64,000 nt of DNA, taken from positions 6,907,294 through 6,971,293 of the forward strand of contig JALMQS010000153.1 in the NCBI GenBank assembly GCA_024734495.1, in the 5' to 3' direction. The position numbers were made by a program, and so were the translations under genes. Below, piece after piece: positions 33,042 to 44,325 of this stretch. The first letter of the stretch is position 1; each line of letters begins with the position of its first letter. The notes under the pieces are model-generated. The model was not told the origin of the DNA, made no database searches, and worked only from the letters and a program-made list of their open reading frames with translations. The stretch comes from Forficula auricularia. Lineage: Eukaryota; Arthropoda; Insecta; Dermaptera; Forficulidae.

Positions 33042-34285
33042 CACCAACACCAAGAATTTGCATGAGGGAGGTGATGGAATTAGAATGAGGGAATGAGAAA
33101 ACGAAACATTATTGCACAAAAGTAGAAAAAATAAACCTTATATTTTCCCATGTGAATGTGCGATACTTTATTAATTCTAGGAACACATATAAATATATGA
33201 TAAATAATACATAAATAAGCGCTTATCTTTTTACAACACGGTGTGAGGGAATGACGGGCCAAAATGTAAACTTGGAAAAAAAAATATTTTTAACAGTTTT
33301 AACACTAAATCTTATCACTCAAAGGCGAGTCTGATATATTTTTAAAATATCAATATTGCTAACTTCTAAAAACAATAAGACAGCGTTCACTATATAATTT
33401 GAAATTATGGTTTAATCCTACTTTTACACAACGGTGAAGGAATGATTCGATTTTTAAGGACGAATTTAAAAATATATTTTTTGACTTTTCCGTTTGTCGT
33501 ATTTAAACTATATACACATTTATGTACAGCCAGTACTATTATTTATGAATATATAATAAGATACCAGACAGTTATAAGAAGCTTTTCGAATTAGATCTTT
33601 GAATCTATGGTATGTGAATTTGGCGGTTGGGACACAGTGAGGGAATGATTTTTAGGGTATTTAATTAAATATATATTTTTTCCTATGATAAAAAAGATAA
33701 ATCTGTTTTATAATTTGGTACGCATAGGGATGTAGTTTCATAAAAAATTATTTATTACGAAAATTAGAATCCCCATTTCACAGGAATCAGCAAGGACGTC
33801 AATTTCGATTTTTTTTGAGAATCAGCCGTTTATATCAGTGGCTGGCGGTGACTTTTCAGCCAGGGGATACTGTTCAAAAAATAGACCTTCATTTTTTCTA
33901 ATTTTATTTTATTCTTCGCCCCTTTTTGCAAAATTTATCGATAACCGTATCATAGAACTTTTTCATTATCACTTTTTAGAAATATGAATTTACATGTGAA
34001 GATATTTTCGAGAATAAAATTCATTAAAAGCAAAATTATAAGCTCAGGTAAAAAAATTGCCAAGTTTCGAATATTTAAAAATTATTCTTCATCTCATATT
34101 TCCATTTTTTTCTTAATATTTAAGTATTATTTCAGTAATTAAAATTTTATGGAATGGTAAATGATTTAAAAACAAAATCCTGAAGGGGAAACAACTCAAA
34201 GATTAATATGCTATGATATTTTTGCTTTTTTTGTCTTGGTGGATGTCATTATTCTACACTATTAACTATCTTTTTGTATTAGATG
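33042..34285. other. AT-rich; hAT-like fragment at 33930-34150
   Basis: 33836 begins a CAGTGGCTGGCGGTGAC repeat start and 33930-34150 matches the 27700-27920 hAT-like sequence. No gene elsewhere. Confidence 0.4.
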
Positions 34286-35345
34286 AAGGAGAGGTATCAG
34301 CCAAAGTTGGATGCAGCTGGTTTCAATAAAACACCCTTAATAAAATGTTTTGGCCTGAATTTATTTGGCCATCTTCAGCTTAATTGGACTACAAAATTTA
34401 CAAATAGATGTTAACATTGATATATTTTAGTGCTTATTGTCATAATATTACAAGTTGACCAAGTTGGTTGTTTAAACTTACAGTTATACACAAAATGCGA
34501 TGTTCATATGGTGATCGAACCAAGCCTTGTTAAAAATAAAAATTGTAGCTTCAAGCAGCTCGAATGTAAATAAATAAAAATGAGATTTATGTTGACCTCC
34601 CATAAGGGTCAAATATTTAATTATATGAAAAAAATGTATATAAACTCATTACATTCATTCTGAACCTTTGGGCGCAGGCAATTTATAAATTTACATGAAG
34701 CTACAATTTTTATTTTTGCCAAGGCTTGGTTTGATCACATATGTGTACCGCATTTTGTGTATAACTGTAAGTTTAAACAACCAACTTGGTCAACTTGTAA
34801 TATTATTAAAATTTGAATTTTTATTTAAATCACACATGATTAATTATAATTATTTATTGAAACAAATAAATACAATATAAATCGACTTTTCTGATCGACT
34901 TATTCTGAGATCGTTCTCAAGAATGAGCACCCACTCCGATTATAGGTTAACTGAGCCAGTGTTTTCAGGCAAGATAAACACGAATTACACGTGACTAGCT
35001 CAGTTAACCTATAATCGGAGTGGGTGCTCATACTTTAGAACGACCCCAGAATAAGTCGATCGAAACGTCGTATTTATATTGTATTTATTTGTTTCAATAA
35101 ATAATTATAATTAATCATGTGTGATTTAAATAAAAATTCAAATTTTAATTAAATTAATCGACTTAAATAAAAGCTTCAACAGCTTCATTGTAATATTAAG
35201 ATTATAAGCATAAAATATATCAATATTAACATCTGTTTGTAAATTTTGTAGCCCAATTAACTGAAGATGGCCAAATAAATTCAGCCCGAAACGTTTTATT
35301 CAGGGTGTTTTATTGAACCCAGCGCATCCAACTTTGGCTATCACA
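34286..35345. repeat. Nested palindromes with hammerhead-like motifs
   Basis: Outer arms meet the wording CAGCCAAAGTTGGATGC and GCATCCAACTTTGGCT. The left arm has a decayed motif (34340-34380 minus, AAAAC for GAAAC), the right arm an intact one. Inside, 34436-34550 is repeated inverted at 34690-34800. A further palindrome at 34806-35155 (arms ~160 bp, CACCCACTCCGATTATAGG) ends in CGATCGAAACGTCG. Three fold-back layers are nested. Confidence 0.7.
35258..35300 (+). ncRNA. Hammerhead-like motif, GTT cleavage triplet
   Basis: TAA, CTGAAGA at 35261-35267, an extra T, a GGC/GCC stem, GAAAC, GTT, TTA. GTT is an allowed NUH site. Stem II is only 3 bp plus a mismatch, so the fold is weaker than in other copies. 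Confidence 0.4.
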
Positions 35346-35399
35346 GCCACGAACTAACAACAACTATCTTTTTTGATTAACAAATAATATCAATATATT

Positions 35400-35470
35400 T
35401 TATATTCGGCCCGAGGCATTTGTTTTTTCTTCAAATGCTTCCCGTTTAAGCCAAAAGGTTGGACACCCCT
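35400..35470 (+). mobile_element. hAT-like right terminus
   Basis: Sequence GGCCCGAGGCATTTG ... AAGGTTGGACACCCCTG resembles the right end of hAT elements related to the start at 27593. A partner left end for this copy may be at 33836-33930. Confidence 0.4.
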
Positions 35471-35478
35471 GATGTATA

Positions 35479-35978
35479 TCTATATAAATAAAAATGTACT
35501 GTTACGCTTAAAGTGATACGTTGAAGGATCTCCGAAAGTTCTTTACCGATTTCTTTGAAATTTTCACACAGCATTCCATTCAAATACACGAGTGTTTTTA
35601 TATATATCACACCTCTGGCATGTAAAAAACATTTTTTCGAGGAAACAACGCCAGCGCCTCTCTGGGAGTAAAAGCAAACAAACAAGATGACCGATAATAG
35701 TTTTTTGGAAATCGTTCAACTGTCAATATTATTTTTGGTTAAGGGAATAATTTTGACAAATAATATATATTTCATTTACTGTTTTAATACCTATTCTATA
35801 ATTATTTGCATTTTCAATTTATTTTCAAAACTATTATTATTATTTAAAGTATAAGAGTTAGTCACAGCAACGCGTGGTCAGGTCAGCTACTTTTATCTAT
35901 ATAAATTTTAACCATAAAACGATACGCTCCCCGCCAGGGCTAGGTGACGCCGGAGCCGAAGGCCCGGGCGTCTGCTAG
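35479..35978 (+). mobile_element. Non-autonomous Helitron
   Basis: Starts TCTATATAAATAAAAATG directly after A (35478) and ends with GC-rich inverted sequence (GGCCCGGGCG) followed by CTAG at 35975-35978 and a host T. A/T flanking without duplication, 5' TC, hairpin and CTAG are all Helitron hallmarks. 500 bp, no Rep/helicase. The 79-codon frame inside is not recognisable. Confidence 0.8.

Positions 35979-36027
<49 letters not shown>
35979..36027. repeat. AT dinucleotide microsatellite
   Basis: About 22 uninterrupted AT units directly after the Helitron 3' end. Confidence 0.95.
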
Positions 36028-36029
<2 letters not shown>

Positions 36030-36690
36030 TGTTGCATCAACTGATTGATTTCTCTTAATGTATCTTTGCTTGCAGTAAATAATCCTTTAGTGATATTTAA
36101 TCGAATATATTATTTAATTTAATAGATTGAACAATAAACATTGATCTTGATGAAGTGAGGAAGGAAGGGGCAAACGTAACATTATAATATCGGATTTGCA
36201 AAAGACTTCAAGTTGATTAGGAAGAAGTTGGGGTTGCGACCCCGGCTGGTTTTGTTGCCTCCACTTGGGATTGGATTCCTTCTCGTTTGATTAACTTGTT
36301 ATTTTGAATGGTGCTAGTCACGTGGAATCGAGAGCAGACCTTTTCGAAAATATCCATTCATGATTGTTTTACAATATGCCAACGGACTATTTTCTAAATA
36401 TTTAATTATCTTCTATCTCTTGAGCTAACTTTAAAAATAAGTCATGCATGAATTATTGCTTATATTGATATTTGCAGAACAAAAATTCCACCCTTATGAA
36501 ACAGTTTTAAAATGAGAAATACTAAATGAGAGTAGCATTTTCATTAGGGACAAGTGCTAACTAAGCAACTCAATGTCAACAAATTTGCAGAGATAATGAG
36601 TTCGCCAGTTTAGTTACCCCCACTCCACTCTTCGGCGGTGATTAAATAAAAATTCTCCCACCACCACAATTTTTTGTCCTGTGTCCATTT
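36028..36690. other. No gene called
   Basis: Moderate GC, no repeat boundary or convincing frame. Confidence 0.3.
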
Positions 36691-36693
36691 TAA

Positions 36694-37287
36694 GGGTCTA
36701 TCTACACTGGTCCGTCTCGTGTTCAGTGCTTCCGTATCAGTGAAAAATAATATTCTTCTGTGGAATCTAATGGAGGGGATCCTCACTCGTTCGGCGCAGT
36801 TCAGTGTCAATTCCGTCAGTGAGGCCTCAGTCTCCGTTCCGTCATTTTTAAATTCGTTGCCAACGATATTTTTACAATTTGACGGACGTCATTTTTGTGA
36901 GTTGCAATGGACGACGAACAACTAATCGAGTTTGTGAGGAAGTATCCGGTTTTGTACGATCTATCCAACCCAAAATATATGTATAGCTCGTTTAAAAACG
37001 AAATATGGATTAAGATAGGAGAAGAAATAGAAAAAGATGGTAAGTACTAAATTGTAATTTTACACTAACATAGGTAACTTTTTTCTTTTTACTTATTTAT
37101 TTATTTTTTTTACTCAACACTTAATTTGAGTGAATCTGTAAATTTTTTAATAATTTTCAAAGACTGAACTGTGACTGAACTGACAAGGCACTGATGTGTG
37201 GGAATACAAATCACTGAAGGAAGACGGATAGTACGGAGACTGAACTATGACTGAACTGACACGCGACGGACCAGTGTAGATAGACCC
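36694..37287 (+). mobile_element. PIF/Harbinger-type transposon derivative with MADF exon
   Basis: Perfect terminal inverted repeats GGGTCTATCTACACTGGTCC at both ends, flanked by TAA at 36691-36693 and 37288-37290, the Harbinger-type duplication. Subterminal GACTGAACT repeats occur at 37163 and 37231. The only coding sequence left is the first exon of the accessory DNA-binding protein; the transposase is missing. Confidence 0.9.
36907..37039 (+). CDS. MADF-domain protein, first exon (transposon-borne)
   Basis: ATG at 36907 opens a frame of 44 codons starting MDDEQLIEFVRKYPVLYDLS and continuing YMYSSFKNEIWIKIGEEIEK. This is the N-terminal half of a MADF domain (Leu-Ile-x-x-Val ... Pro-x-Leu-Tyr-Asp ... 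Trp-x-x-Ile). A consensus donor GGTAAGT follows at 37040. PIF/Harbinger elements encode a Myb/SANT- or MADF-type protein that helps the transposase bind DNA, and the exon sits within perfect element ends. No second exon is found before the right end, so the product is truncated or spliced to outside sequence. The frame is fully intact. Confidence 0.75.
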
Positions 37288-37549
37288 TAAGGTTTACGTA
37301 AAAACGTAAAGCGGAACTCTATTATGGAGAAAAACAATGAGCTTGTCCTTTGCTTTATATAAATAAACATGGCCATAGCCAGCAGGGGGATGGGGTTAAG
37401 GTGTTAACCCACTTCTCTCCGAAATGTTGAGGTAGACATCGAAATTTTACAGGATATAAATAAACGTTAAATCAAAAAAAAAAAATAATAATCTGTTAAA
37501 AAAGCAATCTGGACATCAGGAGAGGTCAAGTCTCCTAGCCTTAGAAGTA

Positions 37550-38381
37550 CAGTGAAATCTGGATAAGTGGAACCCGGATAAGTGAGAAACCTCTATTACT
37601 GAGACACTGATGTCAGGCTTGGCACCTTCATACCGAAAACCTCTTTAATTGATACTAATGAACCCTTTTAAAGGCTAGTTTACACGGGCTTAGTACTAAG
37701 TATTAGTACTAACCACTCGCACTAATTCTTTGTTGTGTAAACAGACAATATAAGTGGTTAGTATTAGTAGAGTGTCAAGTGCGAATGAATAGAAATGGTT
37801 TCTATTTACTAATGGCAAGTAGCTTCCCCTACCACATATATTGACAGCTCGAATTGCCATCTTGCAACTTTTACTATACACTAATTACAGTGGTTAGTAG
37901 AGACGTGTGAATCATTACTAACCAGTAGGTCTGCTAAGTGGAATAGTACTAATATGGCAAGTACTAAGCCTGTGTAAACTAGCGTTTACTGAGACATTCC
38001 TTGGCTATCAGTACATGAGTATTAAGATTTGTGTGGCTTAAAGATTAAAGTATGTTCGAAGCGTGAAGCGAAAAAAGCTTTAGAGAATCGACATAAATAT
38101 TTTGAACTATCATCAGTCGGAGATAAAGCAATATTTGATAAGTTATATTTTATAGAAACATCATTGACAGAAAATAATTTAAGACAAAGCAAAGTAACTC
38201 AGCTTTTTCAATCTTAATTCTTATGTGATTAAATAAAGCAATAATTGATCTTATATGTATATTGTAATCTTGATTATCATTAACTATCCCTCTCTAGTGA
38301 GAGGCCTGGGTTAGTGGGAAACCTCTATAAGTGAGAAAAAAATATTGGTCTCTTCGAGCCTCACTTACCCAGGTTTTACTG
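37550..38381 (+). mobile_element. pogo/Tigger-type transposon remnant
   Basis: Ends CAGTGAAATCTGGATAAGTG and CACTTACCCAGGTTTTACTG, flanked by TA (37548-37549, 38382-38383). The frame 38029-38217 resembles a pogo-like transposase C-terminus ending VTQLFQS. The element is split by the MITE at 37676-37983; without it only ~520 bp remain, so the catalytic domain is deleted. Confidence 0.8.
37676..37983. mobile_element. MITE inserted in the pogo element
   Basis: Ends GCTAGTTTACACGGGCTTAG and CTAAGCCTGTGTAAACTAGC with internal AGTACTAA repeats. The target duplication is not clear. The minus-strand frame inside has no recognisable product. Confidence 0.75.
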
Positions 38382-38984
38382 TATATCCATTATCCATACT
38401 CCCCTAACCCCTCGGAAGGTAACTAGCCCATCTTCCCAGGAAAATTAACTAACCCCCCCCGCCCCCCCCCCCCCGAAAAAAATTTCTGACTACGACCTTA
38501 TAAATAACTATTTTTTATGCACGATTACAATACTTTACCATACTTCGTATTGAGACCAAATAGTAGGCCTATTTTAATATAATTTTTTATGTAGATATAT
38601 CGTAAGTGAGTAAATGATATTTGATCCGAACAACCTCACTCTCGAGTTGTTTCGGATAATCGATGCTCTACTGTATGTTTATTTGTATCAAGCAGAGAAC
38701 AACCCGATTAGTTTCGCTTTATGAATCAACAAATCTGCTACTCCAAATTTTTACTTTATCCAATGCGAAGCATGGGGAAAGTATTACAATCGGTCTGGCT
38801 GCAAGCGCGACTTCAAAGGGTCCTCAAGTAAAGACTACGGAACCCATGGACTCAATTAAGGTCACAAATTGAAGTATTCAATTAGATTGAATTTTAGCAC
38901 GTGACGGTTTTGCTAAAAATTAACTGGGATCTCGCCGAGAGGCTAAAAAGTGCCATTTTTTTGGAAGTGCGTGGGGATGGATGT

Positions 38985-40207
38985 ATGTGAATGTTGCCTC
39001 AAGTGCCAAAAAGAGATTGACTTGATAAAGAATGCATTTAAATGTGCAAAATGTGATATTCCGATTCATGATAAATGCATGAATCTCTCAAAAAATGAAG
39101 AAAAACTCATGAAAAATCAAAGGAAGAAAAAGGTATTTTTCTGTTTCCGCTGTGATGGCAAGACGGACAGTGATGCTGGCGAATTGATGAAGAGATTGGA
39201 TGAATACAGTAAATCTCTTGAAGACTTTAAGTCTGAAATCAAACAAATGATAATCTCTGAAGATATGACTGAGGACATTATTTCGGAAATGAGCGAAAGA
39301 AATAAATGTTCAAATAACCTCATTCTACACGGACTGGATGAACTCAAGTCGGAAAATTTAAAAGATCGAATTAATCATGACAAAGTCAAGGCAACTGAAG
39401 TGATCCAACACCTGAGCCGGGACACTGACTTAACTGGGTCAATATTTATCAGATTGGGTAAATCTAGTACCCAGTCAAAGCCAAGACCGCTCAAAATCAT
39501 ATTTAGAAAAGACGGTGAAGCATTGAATATTTTGAAAAAATTAAAAACAGCAAATTTACCAAATAATATAGCTATATCAAGAGACCGCACTCTAAAGGAA
39601 AGGGACTATTTAAAGAGTCTCAGAATGAAACTTGATCAACTTAATAATGATGATAAAGACGCATATACTATAAGGTATGTACAAAACACTCCCAAAATAG
39701 TCAAAAAAACTCCAAAAAACACAGTATAGGGCAGCTACAAGTTTATTATCAAAATGTCAATGGATTACGAACTAAGCTGCCCTCTCTGAGTCAATCTATT
39801 ACGTTGTTTGATTATGATATCTTGCTATTTACGGAAACTAATCTCTCTGAAGATATAAGTGATTCTGAACTCGGCTTACCCTCTTATAATGTGTATCGAT
39901 GTGATAGAAATTCCAAAACCAGTCATAAAAAAACTGGCGGAGGAGTTCTAATTGCAATCAAAAAAGGTTTCACTCTACTTACATATCGTCCGAGTTTGAT
40001 CAGATTGAGCATCTGTTTGTATCGATCTCCTGCGGAGCAACTAGTAATGCCCTTATAGGATGTTATCATCTATCTTTTCCTATTGTCTTTGTCATTTATA
40101 CTTTATTTTTATATTAATTTTTTTCTCATACTTTACTATTTATATACATGTACTTGTGATTTGTGAAAAAGGGGTGTGACTGCCCGTTAATAAATAAATA
40201 AATAAAT
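38985..40207 (+). pseudogene. LINE with ORF1 (PHD-type zinc finger) and start of endonuclease
   Basis: Inserted in the GGATGTATGTG / TGTGTGTTATCG site of family A. The frame to 39729 gives an ORF1-like protein: a Cys-rich PHD-type finger (CCLKCQKEIDL, CAKCDIPIHDKC, FCFRC), a coiled coil, then an RRM-like region (NLILHGLDE ... RPLKIIFRK). Its first ~12 residues come from flanking DNA, so ORF1 is 5'-truncated. ORF2 starts at about 39732 (YYQNVNGLRTKL, LLFTETNL, GGGVLIAIKK), shifts frame near 39990 and stops where a large deletion joins it to the 3' UTR and AATAAA-repeat tail. ORF1 is an RNA-binding chaperone-like protein in such elements. Confidence 0.85.
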
Positions 40208-40679
40208 GTGTGTTATCGTTTTTTTCGTCCACGAATTTTTCCACACCGTTGCACCGATTGAATTGAAATTGAAAACCTACCAGTATTTTAACAAAATGAA
40301 GCGCTGATTAGTTTTTGGTACATATCGGTCCACAAACATTAGTACTTTATTTCAGTACTTTTTTAGTTTTTCTAAATATCTTGAAAATGACTTAACCAAT
40401 TTTGATGAAATTTAATATCCTAATTAAGTACCTTGGGGACCACAAAAAAGGTTAAATAAAGTTTTTAGTAAATTTATATTTTAAAGTACTTTACTCTAGG
40501 ATAATATAGTACTTTTTTAATTTTTTATTTTAAATTCCTTAAAATTTATTCATTTGATCGTTTTAATATAGCTCATTCAACCTAACTTAAGTAAGAATGG
40601 TTAGGCTTCTCGCTGTGAAATGCTAAAAATTTGGGAGGAAATTTTATAAGTAACCATAGCAACTGCGTTGTTTTCTTAT

Positions 40680-41395
40680 CCGTTACCATTCCTGAAGACA
40701 TGGAGGAATCGAGTTAAAATCAAAAATAGTGATTGATTCTCATCTAGTACTTGAAAAATAACCATTCTATATTGGATTTTTGACGTTTCGGTTTTTATTG
40801 GTAACCATTGCTGAAGACATAGAGGAATCGAGTTAAAATCAAAAATAGCGATTGATTCTCATCTAGTACTTGAGGAATAACCATTCTATATTGGATTTTT
40901 GACGTTTCGGTTTTTATTGGTAACTATTTCAGAAGACATGGAGGAATTGACTTAAAATCAAAAATATCGATTGATTCTCATCTATTACTTGAGGAATAAC
41001 AATTCTATATTAGATTGTTGACGCTTTGATTATTATTGGTAACCATTGCTGAAGACATGGAGGAATTGGCTTAAAATCAAAAATAACGATCGATTCTTAT
41101 CTAATACTAGATGAATAATCTTATTGCATTCCATTTTTGATGTTTTGACTATTAATGACAACCTCTACTGAAAACGTGAAGGAATCGACTTAAAATCAAA
41201 AAGACTAAATTCTTTTTGGTAAACAACTCAAGCGATCGTTATTTTTGATTTTAAGTCGATTCCTCCATGTCTTCAGCACTGGTTACCAATAATAATCAAC
41301 GCGTCAACAATCTAATGTAGAATTTTTATTCCTCAAGTAATAGATGAGAATCAATCGCTATTTTTGAATTTAAGTCAACATGGACTGCAAATAGC
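40680..41395. repeat. ~118-bp tandem array with inverted last unit
   Basis: Units carrying TGGTAACCATTGCTGAAGAC and GATTTTTGACGTTTCGG repeat near 40681, 40800, 40918 and 41039 and decay to about 41220. 41230-41395 is the same unit in reverse orientation. The array lies within family A copy 2. Confidence 0.85.
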
Positions 41396-41488
41396 AAGTG
41401 ATATCTGATTAATAATAAAGGAATAAACATATTAATATTTCAAATGAATTTGGATAAAGTTTAGCAACGATCCGTTGCAGTTTATTTC

Positions 41489-42040
41489 AATTAGTTATGA
41501 ATCACCCTGTATTTGCCAAATATAACTTCCCTAAATTGCATATTAATCGGGTAACAGTAACTCCCGCCACATCAATATAAATAACTATTGTATAAACAGA
41601 GATATTGAGATGATCAAAATCAATGGTCTGGGGATGTGAAAGTCCCCAGTTCTGACAATTGAAATAAGAAGAAGAGAGAAGAATTTTCTCCATCTTTGGC
41701 ATGGTTTCTCCTTCTCTTACCTGTCTGAAATGGGTGGTGGAGTTCCTTGGAATATTATAGCTCAGACTTGACGATCTCCTTTGAGAACTTCCAGTCGGCG
41801 ACGTCCAGTTTGCACAATTTTAAATGGTGCAAACAAGCATCCCGAGATCCCAGCATAGGGAGTCCAAGCGTCCTGAATCCCGTGCTGAGTTCGCTATAAG
41901 TAAAAGTTGTTTGTTAAACTTCGTTAATTATACTTGTTTAAGTTAATCAAAAGCAAAATTTTGAAAAAGAATTAAGGTGAATCTAATTGAGTGGGTGAAT
42001 TGAAATATAAATAAATTGACACGTTCTTATGTGGTCATCT
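41489..42040. other. No firm call
   Basis: The minus strand has a possible exon between an acceptor-like TTTTACTTATAG (about 41895) and a donor-like ACAGGTAAGA (about 41722). It includes a 45-codon frame (RTLGLPMLGSRDACLHHLKL) that weakly recalls LINE C-termini. 41498-41512 is the transposon-end wording GAATCACCCTGTATT. Confidence 0.3.
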
Positions 42041-42705
42041 ACTTGTCTTTACCATACACTTCTGGTTGAGTTTGGTACAAGGGCATAGATTTTCATTTTT
42101 TGACCCCCCATTTTGGGCGGTTAGTTTTTGCATTTTTAGTCTTCTAGCCCAGTGATTATGTATACAAAATTTGGTTGAGTTTGGTCCAAGGGCCTTGATT
42201 TTCATTTATGACCCCTCCCCTCCCGCCGCCCCATTTTGGGAGGTTTGTTTTTGCATTTTTAGTCAATTTTTATCTCAATGGACCAAAACTACGTATGAAA
42301 TTTGGTTTTGATATTCACACTAGTTTTTGAACTAAAATTTGGTAACGTACAGACTAACATACTAACAGACTAATAGACATTTTGACAAAACAGTTATTAT
42401 CTCGAAAAATATAATTTTTTCGATGTTTACTTATTAGACCTTTATTGTAGACCGAAATGCCATGGTTTCATCCAATTTTTTGAATCAAAATAGTTTAAGC
42501 CGTTTTTTAGATATTTTGAAAAAAAGAAGCAAAAAACACTTTTTTCATGTACGATTACAATACTTGACCATACCCTGTATGGTAAAGTAAAAAATTTGAA
42601 AATTTTGAGTATTAATCGGCTCGCCCGGGAAGGCAGGCTAAGCCCTTGTGTATTGTATAATACTTGTATAATACTTGACCATACCTGTATGGTAAAGTAA
42701 AAAAG
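42041..42705 (+). repeat. Dispersed repeat family T, copy with duplicated terminus
   Basis: Contains the family interior (GGTTGAGTTTGGTCCAAGGG) and the end CCTGTATGGTAAAGTAAAAA at 42573-42592. The last ~45 bp are repeated at 42660-42705 after GGCAGGCTAAGCCC. No coding. Confidence 0.7.
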
Positions 42706-43189
42706 ATTTCAATATTAATCAATAATTTATTTAAGAATATTAAATGCATATTTATTTATGTGTGCGTTTTTGAAAAATAGAGCAATCCGGCCAAGTGCGA
42801 GTCGGATGGCATACCAAATGTTCCGTACCTTATATCTTCCAAAATATGGTACTTTAGATATCAAATTCGTTTATAAAAGGAGATAATTTATATTAATTAT
42901 AATTATAATATAATCTTTAAATATTTTTCAATAGGAAATTCAGAATTCCCATAGTCGTTATTATAAATTATTTTTCCGATGTCTTTTACAGAGGACACAT
43001 GATGGAATTTCTATATAATAATTATTTTAAACAATTCAAGATTTGATACTTGGGGAGGTTGATTTGTTTATCAGGAAAGATGTTTCGGCTGTGAAACCAT
43101 TTCGATTTCACATTTTAATGAGATAAACTCATCAGAATGCACTACGTTTTGACCCCTATTTCTGGAGTCGCTTTCAAGTGTAGATTGAA
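42706..43189. other. AT-rich stretch, no call
   Basis: No gene or element boundary recognised. Confidence 0.3.
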
Positions 43190-43680
43190 GCAGTGGCGCA
43201 ACCACATAAGGAGGGGGGGTGCTAAGTGCACTGAAGCCCCCACCCCAGGACAAGGAAAAAATGAAAGCAAAAGTAAAAATGAAAAATTTAATAAAATTTA
43301 AATTTTCATTCCCTTCTTTTTCTTTCCTCCTTTCCTTTCAAACCCATGTTTCGGACGATTCTTCCCTCCTTCTTCAGGGTTTCAAAGGATCAATGAAGGA
43401 AACAAATAAAATGTTTCCTTCTTCTCTCCCCAGTAGTGTTTAAAATTTTCTTCTTCCTTACAGAAGCATTAAAATAGAAAAACAAAAACCCTGATGAAGG
43501 AGGGAAGAATCCTCCGAAACGTCGGTTTGAAAGGAAAGGAGGAGAGAAAGAAGGGAATGAAAATCCAATAAATTACACCTTATTTATATTAGATATGTGA
43601 TAATTTTTTCTTTCTTCACTACCCCTGGGCTGCCTTCCATTACTTTCAGTTAAAATTTCTACCAGTCCGTCTCTCTCCAG
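43190..43680. repeat. Palindromic repeat pair with hammerhead-like motifs
   Basis: Arms about 43300-43385 and 43484-43600, sharing CCTTTC, AAACC...GTTTCGG and GAAGGAGGGAAGAAT. Beyond the right arm are AATTACACCTTATTTA and CTACCCCTGGGCTGCCTTCC, as at 23940-23975. The left motif (43338-43377, minus) has ATG for the GTC triplet. 43192-43290 is a CAGTGGCG repeat start shared with 11220. Confidence 0.7.
43484..43528 (+). ncRNA. Hammerhead-like motif, best-preserved copy
   Basis: Stem I AAACC/GGTTT, CTGATGA (43491-43497), one extra A, stem II GGAGG/CCTCC with loop GAAGAAT, GAAAC (43516-43520), GTC (43521-43523). All invariant hammerhead core bases are present. Stem III is ACGT with no loop. The extra A before stem II is the only departure from the textbook core. 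Confidence 0.55.
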
Positions 43681-43731
43681 AGTTAACAATAATTTAGTGA
43701 AATATTTTCACATTTTTTTATTTCTCTTTGT

Positions 43732-44080
43732 GGCCTTCCATAAATTATGTCACACAGTAAGGTAGGAGGGGACATCTCAGATTTGTGACAAAATGTGACA
43801 GGGGGGCCCGGGGATCTTCAAAATTGTGATGTCACAAAAGTTTTTTCAAAGATTTCAGGTTATTATTATTCCAACTTGAAAATGTTGGTAACATAAATCT
43901 AGACCTAAAATTGTAAGCAAGCAATTTTTAACAAAAATACTTTTTTTTTAAATAAATAATCAAAGTGATAGTGTGACGTCACAATACAGGGGAGCTCAAT
44001 GAAAATGTAACAGATGTGACAGAGGGAGGGAAGGGTCAAAAAATCTTGATATTCGTGTGACGTAATTTATGGATAGGCCC
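43732..44080. mobile_element. MITE with ATAAATTATGTCACAC ends
   Basis: Ends GGCCTTCCATAAATTATGTC and GACGTAATTTATGGATAGGC. This end type is common in insect genomes. No coding and no clear target duplication seen. Confidence 0.75.
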
Positions 44081-44221
44081 TTTCCGGTAATTGAATGATG
44101 CTTTTTCATCCCAAAAAATCAAAGCAGTTTGTTATATTTTGTCCTATTTTGCAATATTTTTATTAACTTCGTCTAAATGGCCCCTAAATGCCGAGGGCCA
44201 CAATGTCTTGCTTGCACTTTC

Positions 44222-44325
44222 AGTGCCTGTCATCTGATTGGCCATCCCAGTGCCTCCATTTACCATCTACGGTTTGTTAGTGGTAAAAAGCATTTACTTT
44301 GCGACATACAACCGGCCCTTAATGT
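44222..44325. mobile_element. Half copy of the 17891-type MITE
   Basis: CTGATTGGCCATCCCAGTGC through ACATACAACCGGCCC followed by TTA matches the right half of the MITE at 17891-18069. Confidence 0.75.

Larger units (their letters stand above)
38748..41488 (+). repeat. Dispersed repeat family A, copy 2 (long, interrupted)
   Basis: Left end ACTTTATCCAATGCGAAGCA and right end GATCCGTTGCAGTTTATT match copy 1 (304-905). It is interrupted by a LINE at 38985-40207, and between TTAAAGTACTTTACTC and ACATATTAATATTTC it contains a tandem array absent from copy 1. The left end overlaps a CATCAAGCAGAG-type module at 38680. Confidence 0.8.

Noticed and set aside
36674..36925. 83-codon plus-strand frame across the Harbinger left end
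   Set aside because: It spans the terminal repeat and runs out of frame with the MADF exon; no domain.
40680..41220. Hammerhead in the 118-bp tandem unit (contains CTGAAGA and GACGTTTC)
   Set aside because: CTGAAGA is on the plus strand and GAAACGTC on the minus strand, so they cannot form one core.
41722..41895. Minus-strand host exon with good splice-like borders
   Set aside because: The frame ends in a stop mid-exon and its 45 codons only weakly recall a LINE C-terminus; no neighbouring exon supports it.
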